From: Obelidium mucronatum
Taxonomy: Eukaryota > Chytridiomycota > Chytridiomycetes > Chytridiales > Chytriomycetaceae
NCBI GenBank assembly: GCA_025765595.1
Contig: JAIVFH010000022.1
Location: 124,001-188,000 of the forward strand
Reading direction: 5' to 3'
DNA: 64,000 nt
Shown piece after piece: positions 22,300 to 32,802 of the stretch. Each line of letters begins with the position of its first letter. Within the stretch, counting starts at the first letter, position 1. The notes under the pieces are model-generated. The model worked only from the letters and a program-made list of their open reading frames with translations. It did no database searches and was not told the origin of the DNA. Both the position numbers and the translations under genes were made by a program.

Positions 22300-23961
22300 C
22301 TAGACTGCGGAATGTGTTGTTTTGTAGCTTGGAGGTCGTGAAAGCCCACGCATTCGTCCAAACGATAAGAAATCGTTGTCTTCTTCGACATGAACATATT
22401 CCTCTTTATCTGCGTCGGTATGCATCAAAAAAGATCTCCCAACACTCCTTACACGATCTCCCAGAAGTGTGCTGAAGGCCGGGAGATAGGCCGGCAAAAA
22501 CTCCACATCTACATCACATTTGTCTGTGTGTTTGATAAGAATCCGGCGTGGAATTTCTGTGCTGCGTTTTGACGCATCGCAGGAAACAGTCTGTGCGTGG
22601 AAACCATCTGCCAATGCCACTTCCCATGTAATTTGAGCGGCTTCATCTTGTTTGTTAAAGGCAGAAAGTTCGGATTTGAGAAGACGGTTGTAGGACTAAT
22701 AAATAGAATTTTGATTGTTTTTTTTTTTTGAGTGGTTGGTTCAAGAAGTGTGAAAATTAGGGGAAAAAAGAACTCACGCCAAGGACATAGACAGCAGCTA
22801 GATAGCCAACTAGCGACAAACCGGCAGAGATGCACCACATGACAGTATGCATTGACTTTGTATGAACCATGAAAAAGGTTGAAGTATGGATCATAAACAG
22901 AACAAATGCAATGGTTCGGGCAATGGGCATATAGTCCCGCAAGACTGAGAGAGCAGCGATTTTCTCATTAAGCAGTTGCATGCGGCATTGATATTCGTAG
23001 TTTGAGATCTGTGGGGAATCAATGAATGGAATTTTTGATCAGTATTGTGATTTCTACGCAAAATCCAATTTTAGTGCAAATAATTTGCGCACCCGAAAAG
23101 CTCCGAAAAGCTCCGAAATCTGTTTGCGCTCTCCTTTATTTAATCAAGCTCTTCCCAACACATATAGATCAGCACCAAATTGTCCACAACCAGCATGCAT
23201 CTCCGAATATCCGTGCCTACATGCATTTTTATCAAGGCCCGAAGCGCCCTGTGTTGACAAGCTCTTCAACAAGCACCAACCCCTACGTTGTCAAGCTCTT
23301 CAACAAACACCACTGCGATTTCTGCCAAGATCAAGTAGTACCTCAATGGTGCTGGGTAGTTTGAAACAAGCTTGTTACACGTCTCATGGCTGAGAATAAG
23401 CTAATCAGTCAGAGTATCAGCATGACATTCATGTTCTTCATTTGTGAGTTTACTGTGATATGATTGATATTGCGGTCTGAAGACGTCTATTCTCGTCTGT
23501 AACTGGCTGCAGTTTCCTCTGCTAAAAATAGAGCAGCGTAAGTATGACAGATAACAAAGAAAGCTCCCTACCAATGTGTAGCCTGAATTTCGATCTATCT
23601 GCGGTACACGTCTGGTGACTGGGGGATGCTTGGTGCGGTGGTGGCAGCAGGAACGACATTTTGCATTGGCAAATACACAACGCACCAAACCCTCCAGCTC
23701 ATTCGGTCTTTGCTCTTCAAAGAAAGGGGCAGTGTATCTCAGTGACAGAGAGGCAACGACCACTGCCACTGGCACAAACACCGATCTTGCGTCTTCATGA
23801 ACTTCTGTTGATCCAGAAGTGCTGTCAACTGCAACGTCCAGCGTAGTCTCGGTTTCAGAGCGAAAGCTGATATCGTCAGTCGCTTCATCGGCAGCCTGAA
23901 GCAAATTTGTTCGACTCTCTGAATGCGGCAGGAAGTGCTTGGATTCAGTTGGTGTCCTCAT
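22300..23961 (-). CDS. Two-TM LPxY/PPxY family member 10 (very long first intron)
   Basis: Exon 1 starts MRTPTESKHFLPHSES at 23961 and ends EEQRPNELEGL near 23693. Exon 2 (ISNYEYQCRMQLLNEKI, ending about 23010) has TM segments around TIAFVLFMIHTSTFFM and CISAGLSLVGYLAAV. Exon 3 contains FNKQDEAAQITWEV, IPRRILIKHT, EFLPAYLPAF, the longest spacer of the family and the terminal RPPSYKTTHSAV. The intron between exons 1 and 2 would be about 680 nt against about 50-70 nt elsewhere, so something may have been inserted there or two gene fragments may be abutting. Confidence 0.6.
23010..23692. other. Enlarged intron or insertion of unknown origin
   Basis: About 680 bp separates exon 1 and exon 2 of family member 10, ten times the usual intron. 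It holds short direct repeats (two near-identical copies of caagctcttcaacaa at about 23259 and 23301; gaaaagctcc twice near 23100) and open frames on both strands that I cannot assign. No terminal inverted repeats or recognisable transposase are visible. Confidence 0.35.
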
Positions 23962-24116
23962 TTTCTTTTTTTTTCCTTCACTTTTTTTGAAGAACGGCCA
24001 AGCCCCAATAATTGGCTACACACGCCGAAGAAGTTTGATTAAAAATGTATTATTAATAAACACAAACAACACAGAACTAATTATTAGAATTGAATTAGAA
24101 TGCAGATTTCTATAAC

Positions 24117-25065
24117 CTATAACATGGTTTTGTATGTCGGACACCGCCTGTCCAATCCGTCTATCATAGTCAGCACACAGGACTCTGCTGAATACGCTGG
24201 TAGGAACTCAATGTCGCGTAGGCATTCAGGACGTGGAATGTATTCAATTTGGATTCTACGAGGCACTTCTGCAGCTTTCCTTGTCCACCGGACTGAAACC
24301 AAGGGTGGAGTATATGATTTCTGCGTCCGACTCCATTTTAACTGAATTGATTCATCTTGTTTGTTGAAATCGAGCAATATTGGCTCAATGAGGCGGTCGT
24401 AGGCCTGTTTTTTGATTGTAGATTTTAGACACCCGTCAAATAAGTCATCAGATAAGGGGAAAACAACTCACGAAGGATTTGTAATAAGTCCAAGCGACTA
24501 AACACAAAACCACCAAAGAGACGGTGAAGAAGGGACCTAACGGACCTCCTGAAATTGCCCCGCCCATTTGAAGCATCACGATGAAGAACAAGATCAAGAA
24601 CCCAAGCAGCCCAGTTCGAACAAGGGGCATGTAGTCTCGAACCACCCGGAGACGGGATAACGAGGCGTTAAGAGAATTGATTCGATTGACATAGATGTAG
24701 TTTGGAAGCTACGGATAAATCAAATGTTGAGGTTTGATAAGATGTGTGAAATTCGGCAAAATCAAAGGCTGAAAACGTACCAAACCCTCAAGAACATCGG
24801 GCGCTTCATTGTTGAAAAATGACCCGTCTTTATTATCGTAGTCGAGCTGAAGGGTGACAAGAAGAGTAGGAGCGACCCTGGTGACTGATGGCTGGGTTTC
24901 TGCAAGGGTATTCGTGTCTACGTCATCACTCCCAAGTTGAGATTCTATCGGGATGCGAGTTGCAAATGCTTCGTCTATTTCTTCAATTATCGGAGTATTG
25001 GTGCATCTTGTGGAAGGTGATGGTGAGATATCTTGGACAGGCTCAAATCTGACGGGCGAGGTCAT
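24117..25065 (-). CDS. Two-TM LPxY family member 11
   Basis: Exon 1 starts MTSPVRFEPVQDISPSPST and ends FFNNEAPDVLEGLV. Exon 2 begins LPNYIYVNRINSLNASL, with MPLVRTGLLGFLILFFIVML as TM1 and FFTVSLVVLCLVAWTYY as TM2. Exon 3 begins AYDRLIEPILLDFNKQD and has VPRRIQIEY, EFLPAYSAES and the terminal CPTYKTML, so the second motif has lost its leading Pro-Pro. Member 12 is a recent duplicate: the two share long identical stretches in all three exons. Confidence 0.72.
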
Positions 25066-25275
25066 TCAATTTTTGGATTAATTGCCACGCAAAAACAAAT
25101 AACACACTTTGTGGCTGATCTTGAACCATAGTTGTAGACGTTTTTCAACGTCTTCACACGTTTTCTTCAGCTGTTCAGAATTGTTTTGAAACTTCTACTT
25201 TACTAGTATCCAGGGCGCACTGAACGTAGTTGTGTCAAAAAGTTGAATATTAATTTTATCAATGCACATATGAGA

Positions 25276-26219
25276 TCAAATTGTTTTGTATGTCGGAGAG
25301 CGATCCAATCCGTCTTGTATAATCACACATGTCTCTGTCGAATACGCTGGCAGAAACTCCATTTGACGCAGGCTTTCAGGCTGTGGGGTGTATTCAATTT
25401 GTATTCTACGAGGCACTTCTGTAGCTTTCCTTGTCCATTGGAATGAAATCAAGGGCTGACTATATGAACTTTGAGTTTGGCTCCATTTTAACTGAATTGG
25501 ATCATCCTGTTGGTTGAAACCGAGCAATATTGGCTCAATGAGGCGATCGTATGCCTATTTTTTTGTTTGATGTTCAGACAATGTTCAGAAGCAATTAATT
25601 ATATAACTCACGAAGGATTGGTAATAAGACCAAACAATCAAGCCCAGAACTACTAATAAAACTGTGAAAAAGGGAGCTAATGCCCCGCCCGGAATGGTCC
25701 CGCCCATTTGTAGCATCATGATGAAAAACACAACCAAGAACCCAAGCAGCCCAGTTCGAACCAGGGGCATGTAGTCACGTATCAACCAAAGGCGGGAAAG
25801 TGATTCGTTCATAGAATTGATTCGATCGACATAGATGTAGTTTGGAAGCTGTGATGATTCAAAAATTAAATTGTGAAGATGTGGTGAAATTCGGCACAGA
25901 AAAAATCCAAGAGACCCACCAAGCCCTCAAGAACATCGGGAGTTTGATTGCTGAAAAATGAACCGTCAGTATTATCGTAGTTGAGCTCAAGCGTAACGAG
26001 AAGTGTCGGAGCGATTCTCGTGACTGATGGCGGGGTATCAGCAAGGGTATTCGTCTCTGCTTCATCACTGCCAAGTTGAGATTCTATCGGGATGCAACTT
26101 TCTATCGGGTTGCATCTTGAAGGCGGTTCTTCTATCGCTCCAATCACTGGAGTATCGGTACATCTTGTAGAGGGCGATGGCGAGATATCTTGGTCGGACT
26201 CAAGTGTGAAAGAAAGCAT
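25276..26219 (-). CDS. Two-TM LPxY family member 12
   Basis: Nearly the same as member 11. Start MLSFTLESDQDISPSPST (alternative Met at 26237). Exon 1 has a short internal duplication giving IESCIPIES and ends FFSNQTPDVLEGLV. Exon 2 is LPNYIYVDRINSMNESL followed by the TM pair (GLLGFLVVFFIMMLQM and FFTVLLVVLGLIVWSY). Exon 3 begins AYDRLIEPILLGFNQQDD and has VPRRIQIEY, EFLPAYSTET and terminal SPTYKTI. This is the 5'-most member of the array, and the duplication that produced 11 and 12 is the youngest visible. Confidence 0.72.
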
Positions 26220-26370
26220 GTCTGGTAAAAAAAACACTTCGACGTTTCTTCTATTTTTTAGAGTGGCGGGCCGAACACTCTTTTTTTCTTAAAATTCGGA
26301 GCTACACCAACCACGATTCTCCAGCTTTGACTAAATACTTAAGAAATCGCGACTCTTTGGTTTTATTGCT

Positions 26371-27350
26371 TCAAAACACAATTGAGGAAACCAGCAACCG
26401 TTGTGCCCGCCTCCTTCTTTCGAGATTTCTCTTGCGTACCAAAACAATTGAGATTCCTACAAAAATACAAATGCAAGCTAGTACAATCGCTGTAACAGCC
26501 CCGATACTAAGTCCGGCAGAAGTTTGAGTTGTGGCTGAGCCGCCATTTCCACTTGGCGTCAGTGGCAAGTTGTGGCTGTCACTTCCTCCACCAGAAGAAG
26601 TTGAAATTGGATTGTTCCCTGATGGACTTCCAACCACTTGTGAGCCACTCGGCGCTGAAGTGGATGCAGTAGATCTATTTGACACGAGTCCAAACACGTC
26701 AATCTGAATACAGCCAACCGATCAATATCACGGAAAAACAAGAGTTAAATTGTAATCTTAATTCCAAAGTTGTTAAGTTTCTGGAGGAACCTCACCTCAT
26801 TCACATTCATTTGACATACAGCATCTGGAAACTCTTTTGGAACACTCATACTCCATGTGAAAGTCACTCCCGTGATATTTCGCAATGCTTCAGTATCAGT
26901 GTTGGGGATCTTTGAGGTATCAAAAGTGCAGGTGTCCAATCGTCCTTCGCCAAACAGGGTCTTTGCGACAATACTGTCTGCTGAGCTTGAACAATTTGCA
27001 TATTCAAGAACAGAGTAGGAAATAGTGGTGTTGTTGGCCGAGGGCAAGACTCCGCGTGCTGATGTTTGCGACGTGAACTGCAGTCTCACCAGCGTTCCAC
27101 TAAAGGTGTGGCCAAGAGCTCCATAGTCAATGTTAAAACCTGAAATGTCAAAAGATCCAAAGTTTGACCAATCAGCCGTGAGCCACTGGTTCGCACAGCT
27201 GCGGTCAGCAACAGTCTGCCAATAGACAAGCGATCCATCGATGGCCAGTTTGTTGGGATCGCACTTATTATCAGAGCAAGGCCCTGTGCCGTCCGTGGAT
27301 GAAGCAGTGAGAGTTGAATGCGATATCAGGTTGACGGGAAGGGAGGCCAT
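26371..27350 (-). CDS. Single-pass membrane protein with discoidin-like ectodomain
   Basis: Two exons join in frame (NVNE|IDVFGL) across an intron of about 94 nt with a GTGAGG donor. The ectodomain, about 185 residues, has Cys pairs (CSDNKC) and the stretch LAIDGSLVYWQT...NQWLTADW...FDISGFNIDYG, which resembles an F5/8-type-C (discoidin) carbohydrate- or lipid-binding jelly roll. A Ser/Gly/Thr stalk follows, then one TM helix (LSIGAVTAIVLACICIFVGI) and a short basic tail (RKRNLERRRRAQRL). No signal peptide is evident after the ATG at 27350; an upstream exon may supply it. It probably acts at the cell surface; the ligand is unknown. Confidence 0.6.
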
Positions 27351-27512
27351 AAATCTTGCGGCTTTTTTGATGTTAAAGACGTGAAGTATTTACAGGATAA
27401 TGGATTATTATTCAAAAGCCCATTGCTTATTTCCTCGCAAAACCCCCCGAAGTATATAAATCACACGCAGAGGAGTATAAAATAAAATAGAACCTCAACC
27501 AACACAAGCCCT

Positions 27513-29464
27513 CTACTGACGGTTACGTTGTCTTGGAGCAGCACGAATAATATCATCCACTCTCAAAATCATTTCCGCGGCTTCACTGGCACTCAATAGA
27601 ACTTGTCTCTTCAATTTAAATGACTCGGTGATTCCCAAGGCCTTGACATCAGCAACTTGGCCGTTGTACATATCAAGTCCGGACGTGCTCTTGCCTTCGT
27701 TGTGACGCGCCCGCAGTTGTGTCACAAGGTCGGAGGAATCGTAACCAGCATTAGTCAGCAAGAATTGTAGGGAGCTAGGACGAAAGTTACAAAAAATAAA
27801 AAATATAAACCGAACAAGGGGCAACAAACCTGTCTCAATGCACGAGCAAATCCTTCGACTGCCATAGCCTTTTTGCCTTCGGTTGTTCGGGCAACATCAT
27901 CAACTGCCTTCGCCATCAAACACTCGCTACATCCTCCACCCAGAACGGTCCGTGGCTCGGCGACAGTTTGAGACAAGACACAAAGGGCATCATGCAAACT
28001 ACGCTCAGCCTCGTCAAGCAGCTGGTGAGTGGCTCCTCGCAGGACAACAGTGCAGGCCTCTCCCGCCGCAACTCCACTGAACTTAATGAGACGGTCTTCT
28101 CCAATAATCACCTCCTCAATCAACTTGCAGGATCCAAGTTTTACCAACTCTGGGTGGTCAAAGGTAGATGCAATCTCTCCTCCCAACACAAGTGCAAGAC
28201 GCTCAATACCAACAAAGTCCGCGTGTTCAATAGCAGTGATTCCAGAGTCGGCAAAGAGTTGTTCGGGCCAGTTGTAAATCAATTGACGGTTAATGAAACT
28301 AGAAAAGTAGTCGATTAGATTAAAGGACGTGAAGTAAAACTCTATATGTCGTACCAGTTGATTCCAGTGACCCTTAATCTTTTCAACCTTTTCCTTCATC
28401 TTGTCCTTTTCTGCACGCTCCAACTCAGCAAGCTTTCCAGTGGCGTCGACACGGACGCGGGCACCAAAGATCTTGATCTTGTCCGTGTCCATTGCTATAT
28501 TCAAGATAAGAAGTACGACACGACGACATCAAGTACACTACTTACGAGTATTGGCAATCAGGATCTTGGCGTTCTCGATTCTCTTTGGCTGGTTGACACC
28601 AATCTTCTTGTCAAGAATGAAACCTTCATCCAAGTAAGAATCCATCAACTTTCCACCAATCTTCTTAATGATTTGAATGTGCTCCAAAGAAGTTGATCCC
28701 TTCAAACGCAGCACGGCATCAACGGCCAAGTTTGCAAAGTATTCCTTGTCCTGAGAAAGAACCTTTGAAGATAGGGTAGTCTTGGCAATGTTGATAAGAT
28801 CCTTGCGGAAAAGAGCCTCGTTCTTTCCATTGTCAACTGCAGATGCTTCCAGTGCTTTGAGTGCGGCAGCAGAAGCAATACGGTATCCTTCCACGACGGT
28901 TTGCGGATGGATCTTCTGGTTAATCAGGCGTTCCGCTTCACGTAGCAATTCAGCAGCAAGAACACAGACTGAGGTTGTTCCATCGCCAACTTCATCGTCC
29001 TGCACTTTGGAGATATTAACTAGCACCTTTGCAGCAGCGTTGTCGAGAGCAATTGATTTAAGGATTGTGGCACCATCGTTAGTGACAGTGATGCTTCCAT
29101 CGGTCAAGGACTGAAGAACTTTATCCTGTGGATGGTTTTCTGTCAGGGGGTGGAAGCCAAAAAACACGCTCGTTCGAAGTAAACAACGTACCATTCCCTT
29201 TGGTCCGAGGGTACTCTTGACTAAATCACCAACGGCAATAGCTCCAACGAAGGATGCCTTTGGATTAACAGTGGTTGCTTTTAGGTGAGTTTGGGAACCA
29301 AGCAAAACCAAGACGCAAGAAAGCCTCACCAATCGGGCATGTTCTGCTCGCTCTTCGCTTCCTCCTTCCGAAAAGATGTTTACAGGTCCAAGTCCAGACT
29401 ATGAGTAGAAGTGTTTCAGTTGATTGCTGTGATGAACGCCTGAAAGCAATCACACACTCACCAT
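27513..29464 (-). CDS. CCT2: Chaperonin TCP-1 ring complex subunit beta (CCT2)
   Basis: CCT2 is one of eight subunits of the cytosolic CCT/TRiC chaperonin that folds actin, tubulin and WD40 proteins using ATP. The start is an exon coding only the initiator Met (29464-29462) followed by a GTGAGT intron; exon 2 (29398-29331) reads [23 protein letters not shown], matching the family N-terminus. Later exons give [40 protein letters not shown] (ATP/Mg loop), the CCT2-specific [60 protein letters not shown] and the C-terminus [14 protein letters not shown]. The length and order agree with CCT2. Confidence 0.95.
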
Positions 29465-29845
29465 TTATAACGTATATGCAAGTAGCTGATGCTGTATAGA
29501 TTATTGCAATTAATATTGGCTTGAAGACGCAAGTAGTGCGGATGAATTTGGCGACACGTACGAAAAGGAGTTTTCTTGGTGATTTTTGCTTTCCTTTTCC
29601 ACCCTTTTTGTCAAACTCAAGTGAATCCAAGCAGACAATGTCGACGTATTTTCTAGCTTTTCTAGCTCGTCTTCTCATGTTCAGCCTATTTTGGCCAAGT
29701 TGAATGGCTTAAATATCGGTTTTGTGGCATTTCAGTTTTGTATAATTATAGATAATTATGGTATAAAGGTACATCTTGAAGATTCGTGGTATATTCGCCG
29801 GATATGTTATAAAGTTGGAATACAGATATGCTACGCAATTGTGGA
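29465..29845. promoter_or_regulatory. Former divergent promoter between CCT2 and the CFEM gene
   Basis: This 5' region of CCT2 (minus) holds no convincing gene; a basic open frame on the minus strand (MRRRARKARKY at 29678) is probably chance. Before the transposon inserted, its right end lay directly before the CFEM-protein gene now at 34886, so it is likely to be an intergenic region that drove both genes. AT-rich stretches lie around 29730-29770. Confidence 0.5.
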
Positions 29846-29850
29846 GCGGG
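29846..29850. other. Left target-site duplication, GCGGG
   Basis: The five bases GCGGG directly before the left terminal inverted repeat also occur directly after the right repeat (34862-34866), as expected for a 5-bp staggered-cut duplication. Confidence 0.85.
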
Positions 29851-30254
29851 TCTAGGCTCAGTGTCAGCCTTGCTCTCGGAACTCTCAAAAAGAAAAAATA
29901 AAAAAAATTTCCATTTTCGAGCCCCAGCGAGAAGGCTGATCGACAATCTTCAAAACCCGCCAACTCCATTTTTTGTAGCGGAAGAACCAGCGGATGGATC
30001 TTCCTCAAATTCGGCACAGGTGTAGTTCAACTTATTTTATTAGTTTTGGCGGCCTTTTGGCCACGTGTTTCTGACAGTTTCCGTTTGAATAGTGGGGCCG
30101 CGTTTCAGACGTCTCCAGTGGACTCAAAACACGCTATATGCTCCTATGTCTTGTTTTTTTTTCAGTATATCCAATATATCAACATATTCTATTACCGTTC
30201 GACACGTTGATTTGACCTGGAAATCATTTTTTGTTCTGTCCGGAAACACATCAA
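29851..30254 (+). repeat. Left terminal inverted repeat, 404 bp
   Basis: Matches the reverse complement of 34458-34861 through to the shared inner sequence CGGAAACACATCAA, with the same length on both sides. Contains subterminal inverted segments TCAGCCTT (29864-29871) and AAGGCTGA (29932-29939), a GGCC-TTTT-GGCC motif near 30050, and a 54-codon open frame (ATG at 30092) that leads in frame into the DUF6589 gene. Confidence 0.92.
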
Positions 30255-30280
30255 CTCAACTGAAATCAACAGTTGCATTT

Positions 30281-32779
30281 ATGATACGCGACAGCCGCGG
30301 GATGTTTCGGGGCAAGGCCGACCCACTGACTCAAGATCCAAGCGACGTCGGTACTGAGTCCGAAACTTCACCTGAACGTAGCCACAGCCGCAAAAAGGCA
30401 TCAGTTGGACTGGAAACTCCTCTTTCCAATCAACGCCCAACAAGAAACACATCAAATCCATTTTCGACCCATCAAATGGGTTGCCCAATCCCGTCCATGA
30501 GTTTGGAAGAGAGATTGAACGATTCTCGGGATGCCAATTTAGGATCATCCTTCACAACTCATTTACGTGCAACTGGACAATCAGAGCATTCTGCAAAATT
30601 CCGTGCAGCAATGGCAGCGGTAAAATCGGCGGCTGCACAAAAAGCAAGCTTCAAATTTCCGGAAATTGAGGCTCGAGTGGCCATGTTGTCCATTGATGAC
30701 CAGCTGCAACTGTTGCAGAATCTCTTCAACGCTTTGCCTCTTCCAAAGCAACGCGATTTTCTTTTGAATAATGCATCTGCTCTCTCGAAAATCGAAATCA
30801 AAGAATGCCTGAAGGTTGATATTGCTGCTCCAACCGTTGTTAACCGCTTGAATGTCAGTGTGCTTCTCGAATCTTGGGAGGCCAGTGCGCCCTTTATCTC
30901 GTCTCTCATCGGAATGCTTGTTGGACATGAAAAACCAAAGCTTATTCTCATCCTTGGAATCATTCTTTTTTCTGCATCTCAGAAGTACAATCTTCTGCAG
31001 TCGGAGATTGGTTTGATCTTGTACTCTAATGGCGCTTCGCAGAATCTCGTAAAACTAATGAATAGTATGGGTGTATCAGTTGGAAATGATACAATTCTTG
31101 ACCGGCTTGTTGACATGAAACAGCAAGCTCTCGATCTGATTCCAAAAACATTCCGTTCAAATAGTATTCTCTTGATCCACGACAATGTGGAGCGATACAA
31201 CAAGACATACCAAAAGACTCAAGGAAACCAAAACCAGCTTGTGTCCCAAACGCTGCGTGGATTCATTCTTATCACACATGATCCAGCAATGCTACAACCC
31301 GCTGTGCCAATTAAGCCGCCATCACCATCCAATATTGTTGCCGACGCTTGCGAGTTGGCCTGGTATCATTCTCAGACTTTTAATGAATTGTACAATCTCA
31401 TCATCAAAGAATGCGCGGAGTTCAAAGACCTATCTTCAAGGCACAACCATCCTAACCGCCCCCATAGACCAACTGGTATCCTGCCTTTGCCCATTATGGA
31501 CGAACAAGAAATGACTACCAATGGATCCATTCGGATTGGGGAGCAATACACTAAAGACTTCAATATTCCGCACAACAAATGTATAAAAGTCCCTTTATTT
31601 GGAGATTTGGGGACAGTCACATCTGTTCGCTCTGCAATCAATGAGCGCAAACATGAGTGGGGTAGCTCTGATGTTGAGAAGCTGCAACACCTGATGCCCA
31701 TCTATGGAGATTTTCATCTTGGAATGGCCGTTGATAAAGCCCAAGTCTCCGCCATGGGCTGGGAGCCATCCTTTCCAGGAACTATTGCTTGGTTTGCTCG
31801 AATTCAAAACAAGAATATCAATGCCAAGAAAGCGACATTCTACGAGATGCAAGATGTGCTAAACGGCTCCCTTAGCGCCTATGTTGTTGCACTTGCGGAC
31901 TCTATTACAGTGGATTACGCCAATGACCTGTCGGAACTGCAGTCAGGTAGTCAAGAAAAGCTGGACTACATTGTGAATACTCTCCTGCTTCATGTTAACA
32001 GAGCAGTCTATCAATTGAAGCCGATTGTAAACAAAGGAAAGCGTGCTACGGAGTATTCTCCTTTGGAAACCCACCCTTTCCGCAACTACATGCTGCAATT
32101 TATACGCTTGCGACTTCAATCATTGGTCTTCTACGATTGCATTCGCTATGGTGACGGAGAAGGCGTGAATATTATGCATAAGCTGTTCTTGCCATTGCTC
32201 AAGAGACACTCCAAAAAATACGCACAGGGAACTGTGCGTCAGTTGTGGGATTTATCAATGATGACTCCTCGGGAACGAGGAATATGCGTACAAAACGCGT
32301 TTTTAAACTCAAAAGGACTTGTGAACTCCTTTTTTCCCAATGACTTGGGAATGGAGCATGAAGTCCTTGCCATGAAGTCAGTTCAATCCAAAGCAGGAAG
32401 TAACCGCAACTGGAATCATACCCAAACAATTTCTATGACTGCATCTCATGTCTGTAGCTTGACTAGCTCTCTTTTTGACCACTTGGACATTCCAAGAAGA
32501 CGAGCATATCATCACGACGTGGATACAAAAAAAGACAAGGAGACCATGATGTTTGATGTCAAATCTCAGATGAATCGAGTACAAGGCTACTTCAAAGTGG
32601 GTGAATATGCCTTTAAACCTGTGCTGGAAGTGGGTTACAAGGAGTTAGTCAAGGATGGATATATTGCTCGGCAACTGAAGAACTTTTTTTGTGGATCTGG
32701 GGATGAGGATGATATTGAGGAGTTAGATGAACGGGTGTTTGACGAGGATGGTGTTGAAATTTTTGATTTAACGAAATAA
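30281..32779 (+). CDS. DUF6589-domain protein of the transposon (candidate transposase)
   Basis: The frame is open from an ATG at 30092 inside the inverted repeat, but I prefer MIRDSRGMFRGK at 30281, just inside the repeat, giving about 832 residues. The C-terminal two thirds show DUF6589 features: an N-terminal helical part; KVPLFGDLGTVTSVRSA followed by MPIYGDFHLGMA, the usual D...D pair; and MLQFIRLRLQSLVFYDCI then YGDGEGVNIMHKLFLPLLK, in the place where the family has GD(A/G)xxxxxxxKxxxPLF. The protein ends with an acidic tail (GDEDDIEELDERVF). Several conserved Asp residues could form a nuclease-type metal site, but catalytic residues are not established from sequence alone. It pairs with the convergent helicase. 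Confidence 0.8.
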   Translation: MIRDSRGMFRGKADPLTQDPSDVGTESETSPERSHSRKKASVGLETPLSNQRPTRNTSNPFSTHQMGCPIPSMSLEERLNDSRDANLGSSFTTHLRATGQSEHSAKFRAAMAAVKSAAAQKASFKFPEIEARVAMLSIDDQLQLLQNLFNALPLPKQRDFLLNNASALSKIEIKECLKVDIAAPTVVNRLNVSVLLESWEASAPFISSLIGMLVGHEKPKLILILGIILFSASQKYNLLQSEIGLILYSNGASQNLVKLMNSMGVSVGNDTILDRLVDMKQQALDLIPKTFRSNSILLIHDNVERYNKTYQKTQGNQNQLVSQTLRGFILITHDPAMLQPAVPIKPPSPSNIVADACELAWYHSQTFNELYNLIIKECAEFKDLSSRHNHPNRPHRPTGILPLPIMDEQEMTTNGSIRIGEQYTKDFNIPHNKCIKVPLFGDLGTVTSVRSAINERKHEWGSSDVEKLQHLMPIYGDFHLGMAVDKAQVSAMGWEPSFPGTIAWFARIQNKNINAKKATFYEMQDVLNGSLSAYVVALADSITVDYANDLSELQSGSQEKLDYIVNTLLLHVNRAVYQLKPIVNKGKRATEYSPLETHPFRNYMLQFIRLRLQSLVFYDCIRYGDGEGVNIMHKLFLPLLKRHSKKYAQGTVRQLWDLSMMTPRERGICVQNAFLNSKGLVNSFFPNDLGMEHEVLAMKSVQSKAGSNRNWNHTQTISMTASHVCSLTSSLFDHLDIPRRRAYHHDVDTKKDKETMMFDVKSQMNRVQGYFKVGEYAFKPVLEVGYKELVKDGYIARQLKNFFCGSGDEDDIEELDERVFDEDGVEIFDLTK

Positions 32780-32802
32780 TAATTGCGTTACTTTTTATTT
32801 GG

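Larger units (their letters stand above)
10077..26219 (-). repeat. Tandem array of twelve paralogous two-TM LPxY/PPxY genes
   Basis: Twelve homologous genes lie head-to-tail on the minus strand at a spacing of about 1-1.3 kb; below they are numbered 1-12 from left to right. Each typically has three exons: a variable Ser/Thr/Pro-rich N-terminus ending in a conserved block (L-x-Y...FF/YF...MP...LEGLV); an exon with an amphipathic helix and two adjacent transmembrane helices; and an exon with a folded-looking domain containing (P)WRI-like and EFLPAYS motifs and a C-terminal xPSYKS. The array is interrupted only by a plus-strand peroxidase gene at 17777-18704. Divergence varies: members 11 and 12 are close copies, while members 1-6 are quite different from each other. 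Confidence 0.9.

Noticed and set aside
23022..23393. Plus-strand open frames inside the long intron of array member 10
   Set aside because: Short, low-complexity in part, no start context or splice support, and no resemblance to a known family.
29265..29678. Basic minus-strand frame MRRRARKARKY upstream of CCT2
   Set aside because: It overlaps the CCT2 first exons in another frame and shows no domain or splice support.
30092..30280. Extended N-terminus of the DUF6589 protein beginning inside the inverted repeat
   Set aside because: The 54 residues are shared with the helicase only because they are encoded by the repeats; composition is not clearly domain-like. Kept as an observation, not as the chosen start.
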